Shown here: in pieces, positions 23,530-36,958 of the stretch
Position numbering within the stretch: the stretch's first letter is position 1
How the letters are laid out: the number at the start of each line of letters is the position of its first letter
Assembly (NCBI RefSeq): GCF_030272615.1
Contig: NC_081414.1
Coordinates: 524,192,137-524,256,136, forward strand
Direction: 5' to 3'
DNA length: 64,000 nt
Origin: Cryptomeria japonica
Taxonomy: Eukaryota > Streptophyta > Pinopsida > Cupressales > Cupressaceae
The notes under the pieces: generated by a model
What the model was told of the DNA's origin: nothing
Seen by the model: only the letters and a program-made list of their open reading frames with translations
Database searches by the model: none
Position numbers and translations under genes: made by a program

Positions 23530-23712
23530 AGTAAGGGAGATAAAGGGGGTAGGGAGAGAGAAAGAATGGGGAGGGAGAGAAGAATAGAGAGAGGGGTGGG
23601 GTATGGAGGAAGGGAGAAGGGGAGAGACCTAGAGAGAGAGGTAGAGGGAGGGTGAGAGAGAGATAGAGAGAGACACCATGTACGCACTTGAGAGGGGGGG
23701 AGAGGGAGGCAA
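23530..23712. repeat. Second GA-rich purine tract
   Basis: Imperfect (GA)n/(GGGA)n sequence resembling parts of 23281-23335 (for example GAATGGGGAGGGAGAGA), so probably a local duplicate. It is followed by (CATACA)/(TATA) sequence to about 23815. Confidence 0.85.
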
Positions 23713-23815
23713 TACACATACATACACACATATGTGTGTATATATACTTAATATATTATATATTATATGTATATACACATTATATAAACAATATCATATT
23801 ATACATATTATACAC

Positions 23816-24345
23816 ACTCCCAAATTTTTAACAAAAGTAGCATGTGCACATTGTTTTAGCTTTATTACCACGTATGCAATGTTTATAGTAAAGACAACAC
23901 CTGCACGCATGAACAACTACCTAATTTTCAGGATGTGCTCAATTGGAAAAATCATAAAAATAAAATACTCACCAAACAATTACAAAAAAATACACAACTT
24001 CTTGTGCTCACTCTTAACTATCTTTCTGCCAAAGGATTTGTCAAAATACTAAATCTAACTATGAATTTTTTGATGCACATGTTAGACACTATGATATGTT
24101 TTTTAGAAAAAATCAGGGTCTGTTTTTCGTGCACGAATTATTTGACCCCCTTAATCTTATCAAATTTTGAAAAAGTTTAGTAGTTTGGAAACTAGATTCT
24201 AAGTACTACAATATTTGTTCTTTGATTATCTTCATATCTTGAGTGGATGACTTCCAAATTTTTCCTCCAAGTTCAAGTTCACCTAATTTTTGAAAAAACG
24301 TGTCCACTTATAGCCCCCTTTTTGACCACCATCTTTGTGCACTTA
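23816..24345. other. Spacer with no gene seen
   Basis: AT-rich, non-coding sequence. Short open frames have no recognisable domains. Confidence 0.5.
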
Positions 24346-24347
24346 CC

Positions 24348-25384
<1,037 letters not shown>

Positions 25385-25594
25385 CATTTTATTTTTTCAA
25401 AGGGGTAAAAATTTATTAATCAAAAGAAGTCATTACAGAGAAAATAGATCAGGAAACCACATAAAGCCAAAAAACAAATACTCTAGAATCAAGTCTCACT
25501 CCACCTACCCATATGTCTACACATGTCCTCCACATGTATAAGTAAATCCATGAGTCTTATCCAAGGGCAATTGGCTCCAGTCCTCCACCTCCCA

Positions 25595-26236
25595 CTAACC
25601 AATTTTCTCTAAAGCCCATCGAGCCAAGCAATCTACCACCTTATTCCATTCTCGAGGAACATGACAAAGGGTAACAAAGTCCAAAGAACCACATATCTCA
25701 AAAATTTGTCTTGGAACATGAGGCAAATGCCAACCAACACCCTCCAGTTGCTTGTTGGATAACATATCCACAATGATCTGAGAATACAACTCAACAATCA
25801 TTTTCCTTGAGCCCAAGAAGCAACCCTTCTCTAAAGCATAAATAATTGGCAAGGCCTCCATCAACTTATTGTTCGAATTCCCCCTATAAGAGGAGAAGAA
25901 GAATTGAAACACACCATTGTTATCTCTACCAACTCCCCCAATTATAGCATGCTCTGGATTGCCATGTGATGAACAATCAATGTTTATCTTCAAAACCCCC
26001 AAAGAGGATGGCACCCAACACCCATCACATCTAACCTTTTTCCCAGTATGTGAGCCATCCCTACAAGGGGGATTCATGCCCTGACATCCAACCAAACCCA
26101 ACCTCTGGATATTCGTCTGATCACTATCGTCCACTGGGCCAAACATTTCATAGTTAGACATGATAGTTTCCTGCAAGCTACTCATAATTGTATCCACAAT
26201 TGATGACTTAACATTCCTTTCCCTTGAAATATTCAT
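25595..26236 (-). pseudogene. LINE-a RNase H domain
   Basis: The open segment (213 residues) is a plant-LINE type RNase H. Its first Asp is in KINIDCSSHGNP, the Glu in NNKLMEALPI, the third position is Tyr instead of Asp (VELYSQIIV), and the last Asp is in NKVVDCLARWA. Loss of the third acidic residue would impair cleavage of RNA in RNA-DNA hybrids. The ATG given by the open frame is not the original start, since the domain belonged to a longer ORF2. Confidence 0.75.
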
Positions 26237-26331
26237 CTATTCCTTTCTAACCAAATATGCCATAAAATAAAAGAAGGACCTATGTCCCAAACAATATGAA
26301 GAAATGAGGTCTTGGGTGGAGCGGCCCCCAC

Positions 26332-26544
26332 CTAGTCCCAGAACTCAACCAAAGAGGACAAATGGAAGCAAGACTTTTGCCAAACTAGCCACCAACAATG
26401 CCATATTTCCCTAGAGAAAGGGCAAGAGAAGAAAAGGTGAGAAGAAATTTCCTCAGTTTGTTGACATAGAAAACACATAGAGGGACCAAGAAAACCTCTC
26501 CATCTCAAATTTTTCCACATGAGATAGCAACTCCAAGTAACCAA
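26332..26544 (-). pseudogene. LINE-a zinc-binding RVT region
   Basis: The 70-residue open segment contains MCFLCQQTEEISSHLFFSCPFSREIWHCWW, the C-X2-C...H...C pattern (zf-RVT) typical of plant L1 ORF2 between reverse transcriptase and RNase H. Its role in LINE replication is not well defined; it probably contacts nucleic acid. Confidence 0.75.
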
Positions 26545-26559
26545 CCATAAGAAAAAATT

Positions 26560-27865
26560 AAATTTAGGTCAAGAAAATCTATTCCACACCTACTTCCACC
26601 ATGAAATCTTTGCACACCCATAAACTTGTTTGTCTAGCTCCTAATATCCCAAGGTAATAGTGTATTTCCCCTTAGGGTCAAAGCCCCAGGTGAGGCAACC
26701 CCTCGCTTCCAGTGATCTGCAGGCTCTACCAACTAAGATACTATGAATCTCATGCCTATCCTCAATTGATTCTCCTAGAGGCCATTCCTCCGGCCCTTTC
26801 CATCTAGTTGATTTAACTTGTCCATGCCACTCAAAAATCTTATATTCCTACACTCTACTCCATCTAGCTGCCATAAAGATATCACACAGATATCTCAAAT
26901 GGGGATGAGTTGACAGATTGAGAGGGCTTTAGAACCTTTGTTGCAAATCCAAAATAGACCCATTTTAATAAGAAGTGCCCCTCTTTTGAGAGTGTTCCAA
27001 ATCATGGACCCCTTCTTTTCAATGTTGTACCGAGGCACATCAGTACTTGCAACCCCATCCAGATACTTCAGATTAAGTATCTTGGTCGAATTTTGATCCT
27101 AGTAGCAACACCATCTGCAATAAATATTAGTTACCAAAGTTTGAGCATCAACAGAAGTCCGATGAAGACCCAAGCCCACAACTCGCTTCGGCCTACAAAT
27201 CGAAGTCCACTTAACCAAACTCCATTTCCTCATTCCTAAATTTCTAGCCCATAAGAATCAACGGGACAAAGCATCGAATTCCTAGATAAAATTGGAAGGA
27301 GCAACCTACACAAAACTTCTATACAAAGGAAGATCTTAGATCACAGACTTAAGCAGGGTAACGCGACCAGCCACAGAGAGCCATCTATGAATCCAGTGGG
27401 AGACTTTCCTATGAAATTTTTCTAGGCCATCCTGCCAAAATCCCTTAGGGACTAAACCAATAACAATAGGGATGCCAAAATAAATGAAGGGGAGAGATCC
27501 AACCTGGAACTTGGAAATTCTTGCAATCTTGTTCTATACCAGTTTAGGAGTGTTACAGAAGTAAATAGATGACTTACCTTCATTAATCCTTTGCCCCAAA
27601 GTAGCCAAATATATGTCCAAGTCCGATATAAAACTCACAACCTACTTAACCTTAGCCAAACCCGTCAAGGCAATGTCGTCTACAAACTACAAATGTGAGT
27701 AGGGAGGAATTGTATTGCCCCAATTCCAACCCTCAATAATACCATGTCTTACTGGAGAAGAGATAAATCACCCCAAGCCTTTAGCCATCATAATGAAGAG
27801 GTAAGGAAAGGGGATCACCTTGGCGCAAATCCCAAGAGGATCCAAAGTGATGTCCCCATTAGACT
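26560..27865 (-). pseudogene. Degraded reverse transcriptase region of LINE-a
   Basis: No long ORF remains, but conceptual minus-strand translation across frames shows LINE RT pieces: PLSLGIC-like and PYLFIMMAKGLG after the QGDPL position, HICSL near the expected FADD region, and later the IPIVIGLVP/ALPCLSL-type 'wrist' segments. Stops and frameshifts are dense, more so than in LINE-b, so this copy looks older. Support is from motif order only. Confidence 0.5.
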
Positions 27866-29740
27866 ATTAAGATCATGAGTTTGCACTATTTTCATAAATG
27901 CTAATTCATGTGTTACCAATAAAAAATACATATATTAACTTTTAAATAACAAATACATAACTATTATTATTATTCTTGAAGAATGTATGGGAGCTACGAG
28001 ATTGTAGTGATGAAAACTAGGGATTTGAGTTGAAGGTCAAAATTAAAAAATGCTATGAATCAATTAGTAGTACTTGTCATTAGGCATAGCACTATTCCAA
28101 TGAATTTAAACCAATTAAAAATCTAGTATTTTTTCTATTTTAATAAAAAATCAAATTTTTGTATAGTTTATATACATATTTTATATTTTTTTAAATTAGA
28201 AAATATTTTACTACTATTTGATTGGTCAAAATAATTTGGCTCTTATAGACGAATTTTATAGATCCACTATAATAAAAACACATTTTGAGACAAATTATAG
28301 GAAATATTTTTTCATAAAAACTAACAAACGTCCACATTTTCTACATTGATTTATTCCATCAATGTTTGACTTGTAGTTATAAATTAAATGTGTCACTTGT
28401 CGCAAGTAAAATCCATCACTTCATTCCTCTATTATTTTAATTTTAATTACTACCTGTCACGTTTCGACAAATTTTTAGTTTTAATTGCTATGAAAAATTA
28501 ACAAAATTCGTGAATGAATAATTAGTTGATGAAATATACTATTTAAAAAAAAATCACGTGCATTTATATCCTTTTACAGTTTGCATCATCTAACAAGCAA
28601 CAACAAAAACTTAGTTATTATATTTATATTATTATATGAATGTATGTTTTATTACTTCTATTATATTTAGAATAGTGAATGTATTTTTTCATTTTACTTT
28701 TCATATTAGAGTTTAATTACTACAATATTATTTTTTCCTTTTTACTATAATATTAAAATGGCAAGTACTCATCACTATGTGGCAATTGTTTAAATAGCAT
28801 TAACAATAAAAACAGAAAGAAAAAGAACTTAAAACTTTTGGTTAAAAACTCTAGAATATACAATGAAGGAATAATGTAATGTTTCTAAGGTTTTTTTCTT
28901 TTCAAAAGTCAATCTAGGTCTAGAATCGATATGAAAATGCCATGTCACTTCTTGAATTATGTAAATATGAGAAACTTTTCACAAAATCATTTTGGCATTG
29001 AAAAACCAAACCCTTAAGGAGACTCAAGGGGTCATATTTTGAGATGTTCAATAAGAAAATTTGTTGATACATGTAAAAATTCATGAAGAACTTATTATTA
29101 CTTTACAAATATTGTAATCAAAATAGATCCCAACATTGATATGAATCACCTCATATTCACAAGACACTTTATAAGAGCACTAAAATAACATTTGATCAAG
29201 TTATGCGATGGATGCATGTAAGAAAATATGGAAGTTCAAGACTTTTGAATCGTGGTTGTTACTATTTTTAAATTAGACTATGTGTAATTTTTTGCATCAA
29301 CATTTTAGATCACACTTATGATCCATTGTTAGGATAATAGAGAACTAAAGAAAACAAAAATGACTAGTTACAATAAAAAATAAAAAATAAAGAGGAAGGG
29401 AGATAATGTGTGGTTGAAAAGAAAAGGGGTGTGACAAGATGGACCAAAAATGAAAAGAAATTAAAAAAAAATATCACAAAAAACAAAAACCAAAAAATAA
29501 AAAGAAGCAAGAAAAAAATAACCCAATGACTAACCCTATGCTAAATTAAAGATACTATTTATAGTATTAATTGATTTTATAACTACTTATTATGTTGATG
29601 GGAGATTGAAATATAATATTAAAAAAAATATTTTTCTAAAGAGTTTAATAAGAAAATAAAAATAAAAAATAATATAAGAATAATATAAAAATATAACTAT
29701 ATAATTATCATAATTATCATTATTTAATATTAATTTATTC
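27866..29740. other. AT-rich spacer between LINEs
   Basis: About 1.9 kb of AT-rich DNA with stops in all frames. No domain, terminal repeat or tandem array was recognised. Confidence 0.6.
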
Positions 29741-29759
29741 TAATATTCCTTCTTTGGTA

Positions 29760-31704
29760 TCTTCGGAAGATAATAAAATGTTGATGTCTCCTTTTTCTTT
29801 GGATGAAGTTAAGAATGTTGTTTTTGCAATGAACCCTGATAAGGCTCCGGGACCAGATGGATTTACTCCTTTATTTTTTTAGAAATGTTGGGATTTTGTG
29901 GGGAATGATGTTTTATTGGCCCTTGAGGAAGCTAGAAGGAATAGGTCTATTTTGAAAGAGCTTAATACTACAATGATTGTAATTATTCCTAAAAAAGAGG
30001 TTACCAAGACATTTGCTGATTTTCGCCCTATTGCTTTATGTAATATATTGTACAAGATTTTTACCAAGGCTATTTCTTTAAGGTTGGCTAAAATTCTACC
30101 TAGAATCATTTCTTTAGAATAGGGTGGTTTTGTTCTAGGAAGGGAGACAACAAAGGGAGCTATAGTGGCACATGAGGTTCTGCATTCTATTTCTACTCAG
30201 AGAATCTTGGCCATGATCCTCAAATTAGATATGATGAAAGCATATGATAGAGTAGAATGGGGGGCATTGTGTGTTGTTCTACTTAAATTGGGCTTTTCCA
30301 AGGCATGGGTCAAATGGATTCGTGCTTGTATTTATTCTGCAAGGTTCTCAGTTCTAATTAATGGCTCCCCTTGTGGTTTTTTCTCCTCTTCTAGGGGTTT
30401 GAGGTAGGGGGATCCCTTGTCTCCTTTCTTGTTCATTCTTCTAGCTGAAATGTTCAGTTGGGCTATAAGATCCACTAAGTCGGGAGGGCTTTGGAAGGGA
30501 ATTAGGATTCGTAATGTTCCACAAAGAATTTCGCATTGCTTGTTTGCAGATGATACCTTGTTATTTGGTCAGGCCTCTTTGGGTGAGGCAAGAGTGATAA
30601 AAGGGGATAATACAGAATTATGCATCCTTTTTTGGTCAGAGAGTTAATGTTGATAAGTCAAAGATTTTTTTCCTTCATGCTTCACAATTGGTTCAGGATA
30701 GATTGAAGATTTTTTGGGGATTTGCATCTGAAAATCTTCCTTGTTCTTATCTTGGTATACCTTTCTTCATTAAGAAGGATAGAGTTGAGTTTTGGGATAA
30801 GATCATTTCAGTTATCTCTAGAAGGATCCTATCCTGGAATCATAGATGGTTATCTTTGGCTAGTAAGATTGTTCTTATTAAGTCTGTCCTAAATGTTGTT
30901 CCTATTTATCTCATGTCTATTTTGCAGTCTCTGAAAGCGGTTCTTGTTAGTTTGCAAGATACTCTTAGGTCCTTCCTTTGGAGTAATAATAAAGAACGTA
31001 ACAAGAAACTCCCTCTGGTAGCATGGGCTAAAGTTTGTTTGCCTAAAAACCTTGGGGGCACAGGCATTAGGAGTCTGGAAAGTCAGAATTTAGCCTTAGG
31101 TGCTAAGTTGGTTTGGAAATTGTATGAGAGACCATTCTCCTTTTGGGCACAAATTATGTTTGCTAAATATTTAAATAACAGACCAAGAGAGTATGTTTTT
31201 CAAGTTTCTAATTTACCATATGGTTCAGCTATTTGGAATTTTCTATGTAAATGTAGATCAATGATTTTGCCTCATCTCTCATGGATTGTTCATAATGGTA
31301 GAAAGGTCAGGTTTTGGGAGGAAGTTTGGAATGGACATCCCCCTTTGGTGAACTCGAGGGATTGGTCTCCTTTAATTTCCACTCTTTCTTCCCTTTGGGG
31401 TGTCTTTGTGGCTGCTTATTTTGAATTTGAGTATAGTGTGGCGAAATGGAAATCAATTGAGGTTTTAGATATTGATCAAAATGTGAAATTGGAATATGAA
31501 AAGATGTGGGGGGAGAGAGTAATAATTCTTTCTGATGCTGACGATGAGCTTATTTGGACAAGGAATATCTCTGGTAAGTACATAGTTAAGGATGGCTATA
31601 ATTCTCTCTTGGTTGCTAAATATTTATCTACTTGGCCATACAAGATGTTTTGGCATATGGCTTGCCTCCCAAAGGCTGGTGCTTTTGCTTGGTTAGCAAT
31701 GTAG
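29760..31704 (+). pseudogene. LINE-b reverse transcriptase
   Basis: RT motifs appear in order: DKAPGPDGFTPLFF (fingers), [30 protein letters not shown] (first Asp), FSVLINGSPCGFF followed by GLR*GDPLSPFLFILL, CLFADDTLLFG (catalytic Asp pair), and after a frameshift near 30645 SYLGIPFFIKK, WNHRWLSLASKIVLIKSVL and LPLVAWAKVCLPKNLGGTGIR. Stops at 29879, 30121, 30408 and 31702 are all TAG; at 29879, 30121 and 30408 the family has Gln. It would copy LINE RNA at a nicked target. All visible catalytic residues are intact, so inactivation is by stops, frameshift and truncation. Confidence 0.88.
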
Positions 31705-32678
31705 GATAGAGTCCTTATAGGAATGAGGTTGGATAGGTTGGGTATTACTACAATATTTTCTTGTGTCTTTTGTAATAAAAATTTAGAATCCTTTGCACAC
31801 TTGTTTCTTTACTGTGATTTTGCCTATGCTTGCTAGCAGTGGTTGTTTGAAAAGCTTAATCTATCCTTTGGTATTGGTAAGGATCTCCTTTCCCACTTTA
31901 TAGCCTAGCCTCTCCTATTTGCCTCATCTTTCTATGCATGTCTTTGGATTATTTCTCCATCTATTGTGATTTGGATAGGATTTTTAAACAAACAAGTTCT
32001 TCCTTGGCTGAGATTTTATTGAGGATTGAATCTTCCATCTCTGAAGTTGCTTTGTCTTTTATCTATAATAATTTGGAAACCCTTACCTCTTTTTCTCATT
32101 GGGATGGTAGGGTAACTCAAGTTTGGAGAATGTTATCAGTCTTACCTTCTCATGGATCTATTTTAAATAAGACTAATGCTATAAGTAAGAGAAATTTTGC
32201 TTGCTGGAAACCTCCTCCGCAAGGGCACTTTAAATTGAATTTTGATGATGCTTCTCATGGGAACCCTGGCCTGGCAAGGGCAGGTATGGTAATTTATGAT
32301 CATAAGGTAAGATTTGTTCAGGCTCATTGTCATGTGATTGGTTTCAAGTCTAACAATTGTGTAGAATTCTTTGCTTTTTCCTTTGGTTTGGATATGGCTA
32401 TATCTTTGGGAATTAAGGACTTGATAATTGAGGGTGATTATATAGTTATTATTCAAAGTGTCATGAAAAAGAAGTTGAATTGTTGGCAATTACAATATAT
32501 ACTTGATCATATTTTGCAAAAATTTTATTTTGTTGATTCCTTTTTTATTTCCCACTGTTATAGGGAAGTGAATAAGATTGCAGATTTCTTGGCTAACTTA
32601 GCCATTGATAGTGAAGCTAATATACGGGAGGTAAGTGTGGATGAGATCCCTTCCTCATTTTTGGAATATTTGAAGTAA
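31705..32678 (+). pseudogene. LINE-b zinc-finger remnant and RNase H
   Basis: The zf-RVT pieces are at about 31745-31840 (CVFCNKNLESFAHLFLYCDFAY, with C, C, H and C ligands). RNase H occupies about 32220-32620: KLNFDDASHGNPGLARAG (Asp), NCVEFFAF (Glu), IEGDYIVII (Asp) and NKIADFLANLA (Asp), so the four acidic positions are intact. RNase H lies in frame with the preceding linker from 31938. This C-terminal domain is a known feature of a subset of plant L1 elements. Confidence 0.85.
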
Positions 32679-33190
32679 AGAAGGGCATAATTGTAGTCTT
32701 CATCAACCTCCTTATTTGGTGTGGCTTTTCTTTGGTGTGGGTTCTGCTATGCTTGATCACAATGTTTATTTTGATAAGGTCTCTGATTATGGTTTCATTT
32801 CTGCTATGTGGTATCATTCTAACCAGTGGTTTGGAGAATTGTGTTTCATAGACAGGGGTGGTTCAGACTGGTGTTTTTTGGCAGCAATGGATATGCATCC
32901 TTCGGTGATCATACTTTAATCTTCCTTATATATGCTTTTGTTGGCGGCTTCCTTTATATCTAATGCATCTTATGTAATTAGGATGGGTTTTTTTATGTAC
33001 TATGCCAATGGGCATTTGGTATTGGGTAGAATAGGCTTGTGTTACTTAAGCAATACTGAAGGGTTTTCTTACTGGTTCTTTCCCTTCAGTGCTTTTTGAA
33101 CCAGACACTGTAAAAAACTTTTAAAATTTCATATAGTTCAGTGGTTCTATACACTTTTATAAAAAAATTAAAATAAATAAATAAATAAAA

Positions 33191-35006
33191 TGTATGATTT
33201 GATTATTTAATTCAATTTTTGTCATTTTATTCTAATTATAGAATCAATTAATTAAATTAATTAATCATATTTCTCCACATCTTCTAACCTAAAACCCTCA
33301 TCTAACCCTTATCCTAGCCTAACCCATGGGTTCTAACCAACCCTATCCACTCAAACCAACCCTCTCCTTTATAACCTCTCCTTCACATGTGTGTGGACAT
33401 TCCTTATATTCTAAATATTTGGAAAAGAATATTTGTTATTTGGGTGGTTATTTGTCAAATAGACACATGTCCTTATGGACAAATGTTACTCCTCTCTTTG
33501 ACACTTGTCTTTTCCAAAGATATGTGTCTCATTGATTTAGTGACAAGTGTGGAATCCTATTCCACATGGTACCTTGAGGATTGCCACTTGTCCTCCAAGT
33601 GTCTCTTTTTCAAGCCATTTAGTAGACACTTCCAATTGAAAAAGTTGTGGCCCATATATAACTTAGCTATAATGAATCTATATAGATCATATGTTTGACT
33701 AAAATTATTTTTTAATTAGAATTACTTAAATTCACTTGTGTTGATAAGTTAGCCTAAGACGTGACACACTTTTGTACTTTTACCCAAAAAGTCATTACAT
33801 TTAGAATTAAAATATTCATAGTAGTTGGTGTATGACAGTCCAGCGAAATAAAAGGCTCAATTTATAAAACCTACTTTTACTAATATGCTAATTAAATAAA
33901 TAATGAATGAAATCATATTTAAATTAATAATATTGGTAAGAGTGATTGATTGAAAAGAAAGATAAAAGTTAAATTTGCATTTTGGGTTAAATATTTTATA
34001 TTAATAATGGGTATGTATATGGTGAGATGGTTATGTGAAATGAGAAATTGAAAAGAAAAAATTATTTAATGGTAAAAGAAACTAGTAAGAATATTAGGTA
34101 TTTATGAATTTATAAAATTTTATTATAAACACATTTCTTTGTAATTGTAAAATATTTTTCTTTTATCATATTTTTGTATAACTTAATATAGAAAAATAAA
34201 ATTAAAATATAATAAAATATAATATAATTATAAATAAATATTTTTTTAATTAAATTTAATAAATTTATAAATATTTTGAAAATTAATCTTATTTATAAAT
34301 AAATATTATCTATTTTAAAATATTTAAAGAATAGAAACTAAACAAAAGTTATTAACTATCAAATAACATATTTCTTTGTTCACAGAATTTGATAAAAGAG
34401 ATTAAGTTTAGAATTGTTCTCACCTAGCACATGGAATTGACATGTACTTTGTCCTACACATTCATTTCACACAATAATATGACACATTCATTTCACACAA
34501 TAATATGACACATTCATTTCACACAATAATATCTGACAAATTGAATTCATAATATATTTCCATGTACCTTCTTTTACTATTTGTATTTGAAATATTTTCA
34601 ACTATAATTTTTCATGTGGAAATTAGAAATAAAATATTATATCAAAATAAACATTATAACTATTGATAGGATTCTTATGTGAACTTTTGTGCCCAAAAAA
34701 TTCTCACACAAACCAACTTTTATAATAATCTAACATAACAATGAATAAAATCTTATATTATTATATATTATGTTTTATAGCTATTAAATAAAAATACAAC
34801 ATTGATAATTATTTTACATATAATGATAATTAAAATATTAAAAATATAATATGTTTAGTATTTATTTATATTCATTATTTAAATATATATATATATATAT
34901 ATATTTTTTATTAAAAATATATTTAAATTATATTTATGATTAGTTATTATTTGAAATTCAATGCACATTATTTAATATAATATAATTTTTACATATAATA
35001 TTAATT
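33191..35006. other. AT-rich spacer
   Basis: No gene is seen. The part at 33290-33660 is less AT-rich, with C-rich strings such as CTAACCC and CAACCCT, but no ORF of recognisable function. A three-copy 26-bp tandem repeat lies at 34457-34533 and a (TA)n tract near 34880-34905. Confidence 0.6.
34457..34533. repeat. 26-bp tandem repeat, three copies
   Basis: The unit CACATTCATTTCACACAATA plus ATATGA starts at 34457, 34483 and 34509. Copies are virtually identical except at the array end. Confidence 0.93.
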
Positions 35007-35026
35007 AAAATGTTAAATATATTATT

Positions 35027-35564
35027 AGATGGCATCGTTGTGGATGGTTGAGTGCTTCTGCAAGTCGTGGCCTGCATGAGGGCTTCGAGATTTTGCATGG
35101 TGGTCTCATTGGATGATTTTTGCTGCATGGTAGTGAGTTTGGGTGTGGGTTTGGTGGAGAGTGCGAGGTTGGGTCGATGAAGGATTTAGGGGGCAAGTTT
35201 GTGGCTATCGGTCGGGGTTGGGGCTGGTCTTTTTTCCTACATGTGTTTTTCTGAGTGGGTTGTGTTGCATCTCCTTTTTTGATCGGTTGGTGAGTGTGGG
35301 TGGTGTCATGGGGTGACATAGGGGATTGTGTTGTTGCAGTGTGTTGTGAGGAATTTCCTTGGATTTTTTGTAGGGTGTGAAGTGTTAGAGTGGTGGGGTG
35401 GTCTTTGGCCTATGTTCTTGCTTTGGTGGTGTTCAAAAGGGGTGTTTGGCAGGTGGTGCCCTATGGTGTGGGGCCTTCACAATCAAAATTTCTTTGGGGT
35501 TCAGATTTACTAGCTAGGCTTGATGGCAGCATTTTGAGGTGAGGCCTCTGGGGTTTCCCCAGAC
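35027..35564 (+). other. LINE-c 5' untranslated region
   Basis: G/T-rich sequence (about 50% GC) starts abruptly at 35028 after AT-rich flank and precedes ORF1. It is probably the 5' UTR with internal promoter, as in L1 elements. No ORF here is convincing. Confidence 0.55.
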
Positions 35565-36660
35565 ATGGATTTTCAAGCAGTGTTAGGCTCGAAGTCACAT
35601 TTTCAAGGTATTAAGACTTTTGATAATAATATTTTTGCTCTAGACTTAGGGTTTGCTGGCTTAGATATGCCCAATGGTTTACGGATTACAAAGATTAATG
35701 GTTGTCTAGAGCATTGTAAAGAAAGACCTAAGTTGGTTATTCTTTCAGAGATGATCATTGAAGATGTGCAATACTTTTCAAAGCATTCGTTGTTTTGTCA
35801 ATTTTTGTGAATGAGGGTTTCTCTATAGTTTATCGAGACTTGGGCTTGACAAACTTGGGTGCCGGAGGGGGAAATGAATATTATGGTGTTGGTGAACAAT
35901 TACTTCATGGTTACATTTAACTATATGGTTGATCGCAATAGGGTGTTTGAGGGCAGCCTGTACTTTTACAATCAGGTGGGGTTGTTCATTAAGCCTTGGC
36001 ATGCAAGATTTAACCCTTCTAAGGAGCTTCTGAATCGTGTCGCGGTGTGGGTTCAGCTACCTTGGCTATGAATAGAATGTTGTGGAGAGGATGTCATGCA
36101 CATGTTTGCTTCATTTCTTGGGAAACCTATTGGGTCTTCGACAAAAACACTAGGGAGAAAGGTAATGACATTTTCCTGCATCTATGTTGAAACCAATCTA
36201 AGTAAGCCTTTGCCAGATGCTATAGATATGTGTGTGGGATCTTATTCTTGGGTCTAGTAGCTTGATTATGTGACTATACCCTTTTGTTGTTGTCTATGTC
36301 ATGAGTATGGTCATTTGCAACATAAATTTCCTAGGTCTAAACCGACTAAGAATTAGGCTTAGCAAGCCCTCCATAACATAGTTGGGGTTGATAAAGGAAA
36401 AGCTTCCATGTCTAGAGAGGTTGTGGGTGCAGATGGTTTTGTTCCAGTTAAAAATCAGAATAGGAACCAAGGTCATAAGAGGACTTGGAAGGAGAGAGAT
36501 GAAGATGATACCTTTAATTGATTTGAAGCTTTGGATGATCTCAGTCAGCAGGAGGTGAATCTGAGAATGCTTCTTTTGGATCAAAGTGAGTTGGGTTTGG
36601 CACCTGCTAATGTTAACTTGGACACTACTCAGGCCTAGAAAGAGGTTGGGAGCCAACAAA
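35565..36660 (+). pseudogene. LINE-c ORF1 (DUF4283-like, CCHC knuckle)
   Basis: The ATG at 35565 (MDFQAVLGSK) begins ORF1. One frame continues through stops near 35808 and 36069. The segment at 35859-36068 has the plant L1 ORF1/DUF4283 pattern: VFEGSLYFYNQVGLFIKPW, FNP and VWVQLPWL. A zf-CCHC-type motif follows at about 36278-36320, CCLCHEYGHLQHKF, with Phe in place of the final Cys. The protein would bind LINE RNA in the ribonucleoprotein. The tail is acidic and Asn/Gln-rich with further stops. The family match is by pattern recall. Confidence 0.65.
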
Positions 36661-36713
36661 TGGATACGGATCAGCAGATTTTAGCTTAGGAGGGGATCCT
36701 CTCTAACGTTGGA

Positions 36714-36958
36714 GTGAAGATGGCGGATGGGAAAGTTTCTCCTCCAATTCAGAAATCGGGCTTTGCTGGGGTTAAAAGTAACAAGATCTCTCTACATCTG
36801 GGTCTTCTTCAGAGGGATATAGAAAAAGGATATGTGGAGAAGATATCTAAGGTTTGTAGAAAGAAGAATTTAGATAAGATCAAATTGATGGGGGAGAATT
36901 TAGTTGAGTCAGGGTCAGTAAAGACTTTGGGTTCTCATTTTTCTAATCCCCTCAAATG
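36714..36958 (+). pseudogene. ORF1 tail / inter-ORF segment of LINE-c
   Basis: An 81-residue open segment rich in Lys, Ser and Gly ends with TGA at 36957-36959, overlapping the ATG of the endonuclease ORF at 36956 (ATGA). The overlap suggests that ORF2 was translated by termination-reinitiation or internal initiation after ORF1, as reported for some LINEs. No domain was recognised. Confidence 0.5.

Larger units (their letters stand above)
25385..27865 (-). mobile_element. LINE-a: 5'-truncated L1-type LINE
   Basis: This minus-strand relic of LINE ORF2 comprises degraded reverse transcriptase (27865 to about 26560), zinc-finger RVT region (26544-26332) and RNase H (26236-25595), then a 3' end with an A-rich tail (T-rich on the plus strand at about 25388-25397). 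The 5' end falls inside RT (the NGD..LDPLGIC region near 27865), so it is truncated, as usual for LINEs primed on target DNA. A clear target duplication was not found. Confidence 0.75.
29745..33190 (+). mobile_element. LINE-b: 5'-truncated L1-type LINE
   Basis: Plus-strand LINE ORF2 starts just before the reverse transcriptase (near 29747) and runs through RT, zf-RVT and RNase H to 32678. A 3' UTR follows and ends in an A-rich tail (AAAATAAATAAATAAATAAAA) at about 33160-33190. Endonuclease and ORF1 are missing, consistent with 5' truncation during target-primed reverse transcription. TTTATTCTAAT occurs at 29733-29743 and again at 33226-33236, a possible but imperfectly placed target duplication. 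Confidence 0.85.

Noticed and set aside
29733-33236. TTTATTCTAAT repeat as the target duplication of LINE-b
   Set aside because: The 3' copy lies about 35 bp beyond the A-rich tail and the motif is short in AT-rich DNA; kept only as a possibility.
33290-33370. CTAACCC/AACCCT strings as possible interstitial telomere repeats
   Set aside because: Irregular, no tandem CCCTAAA units; likely chance in a C-rich stretch.
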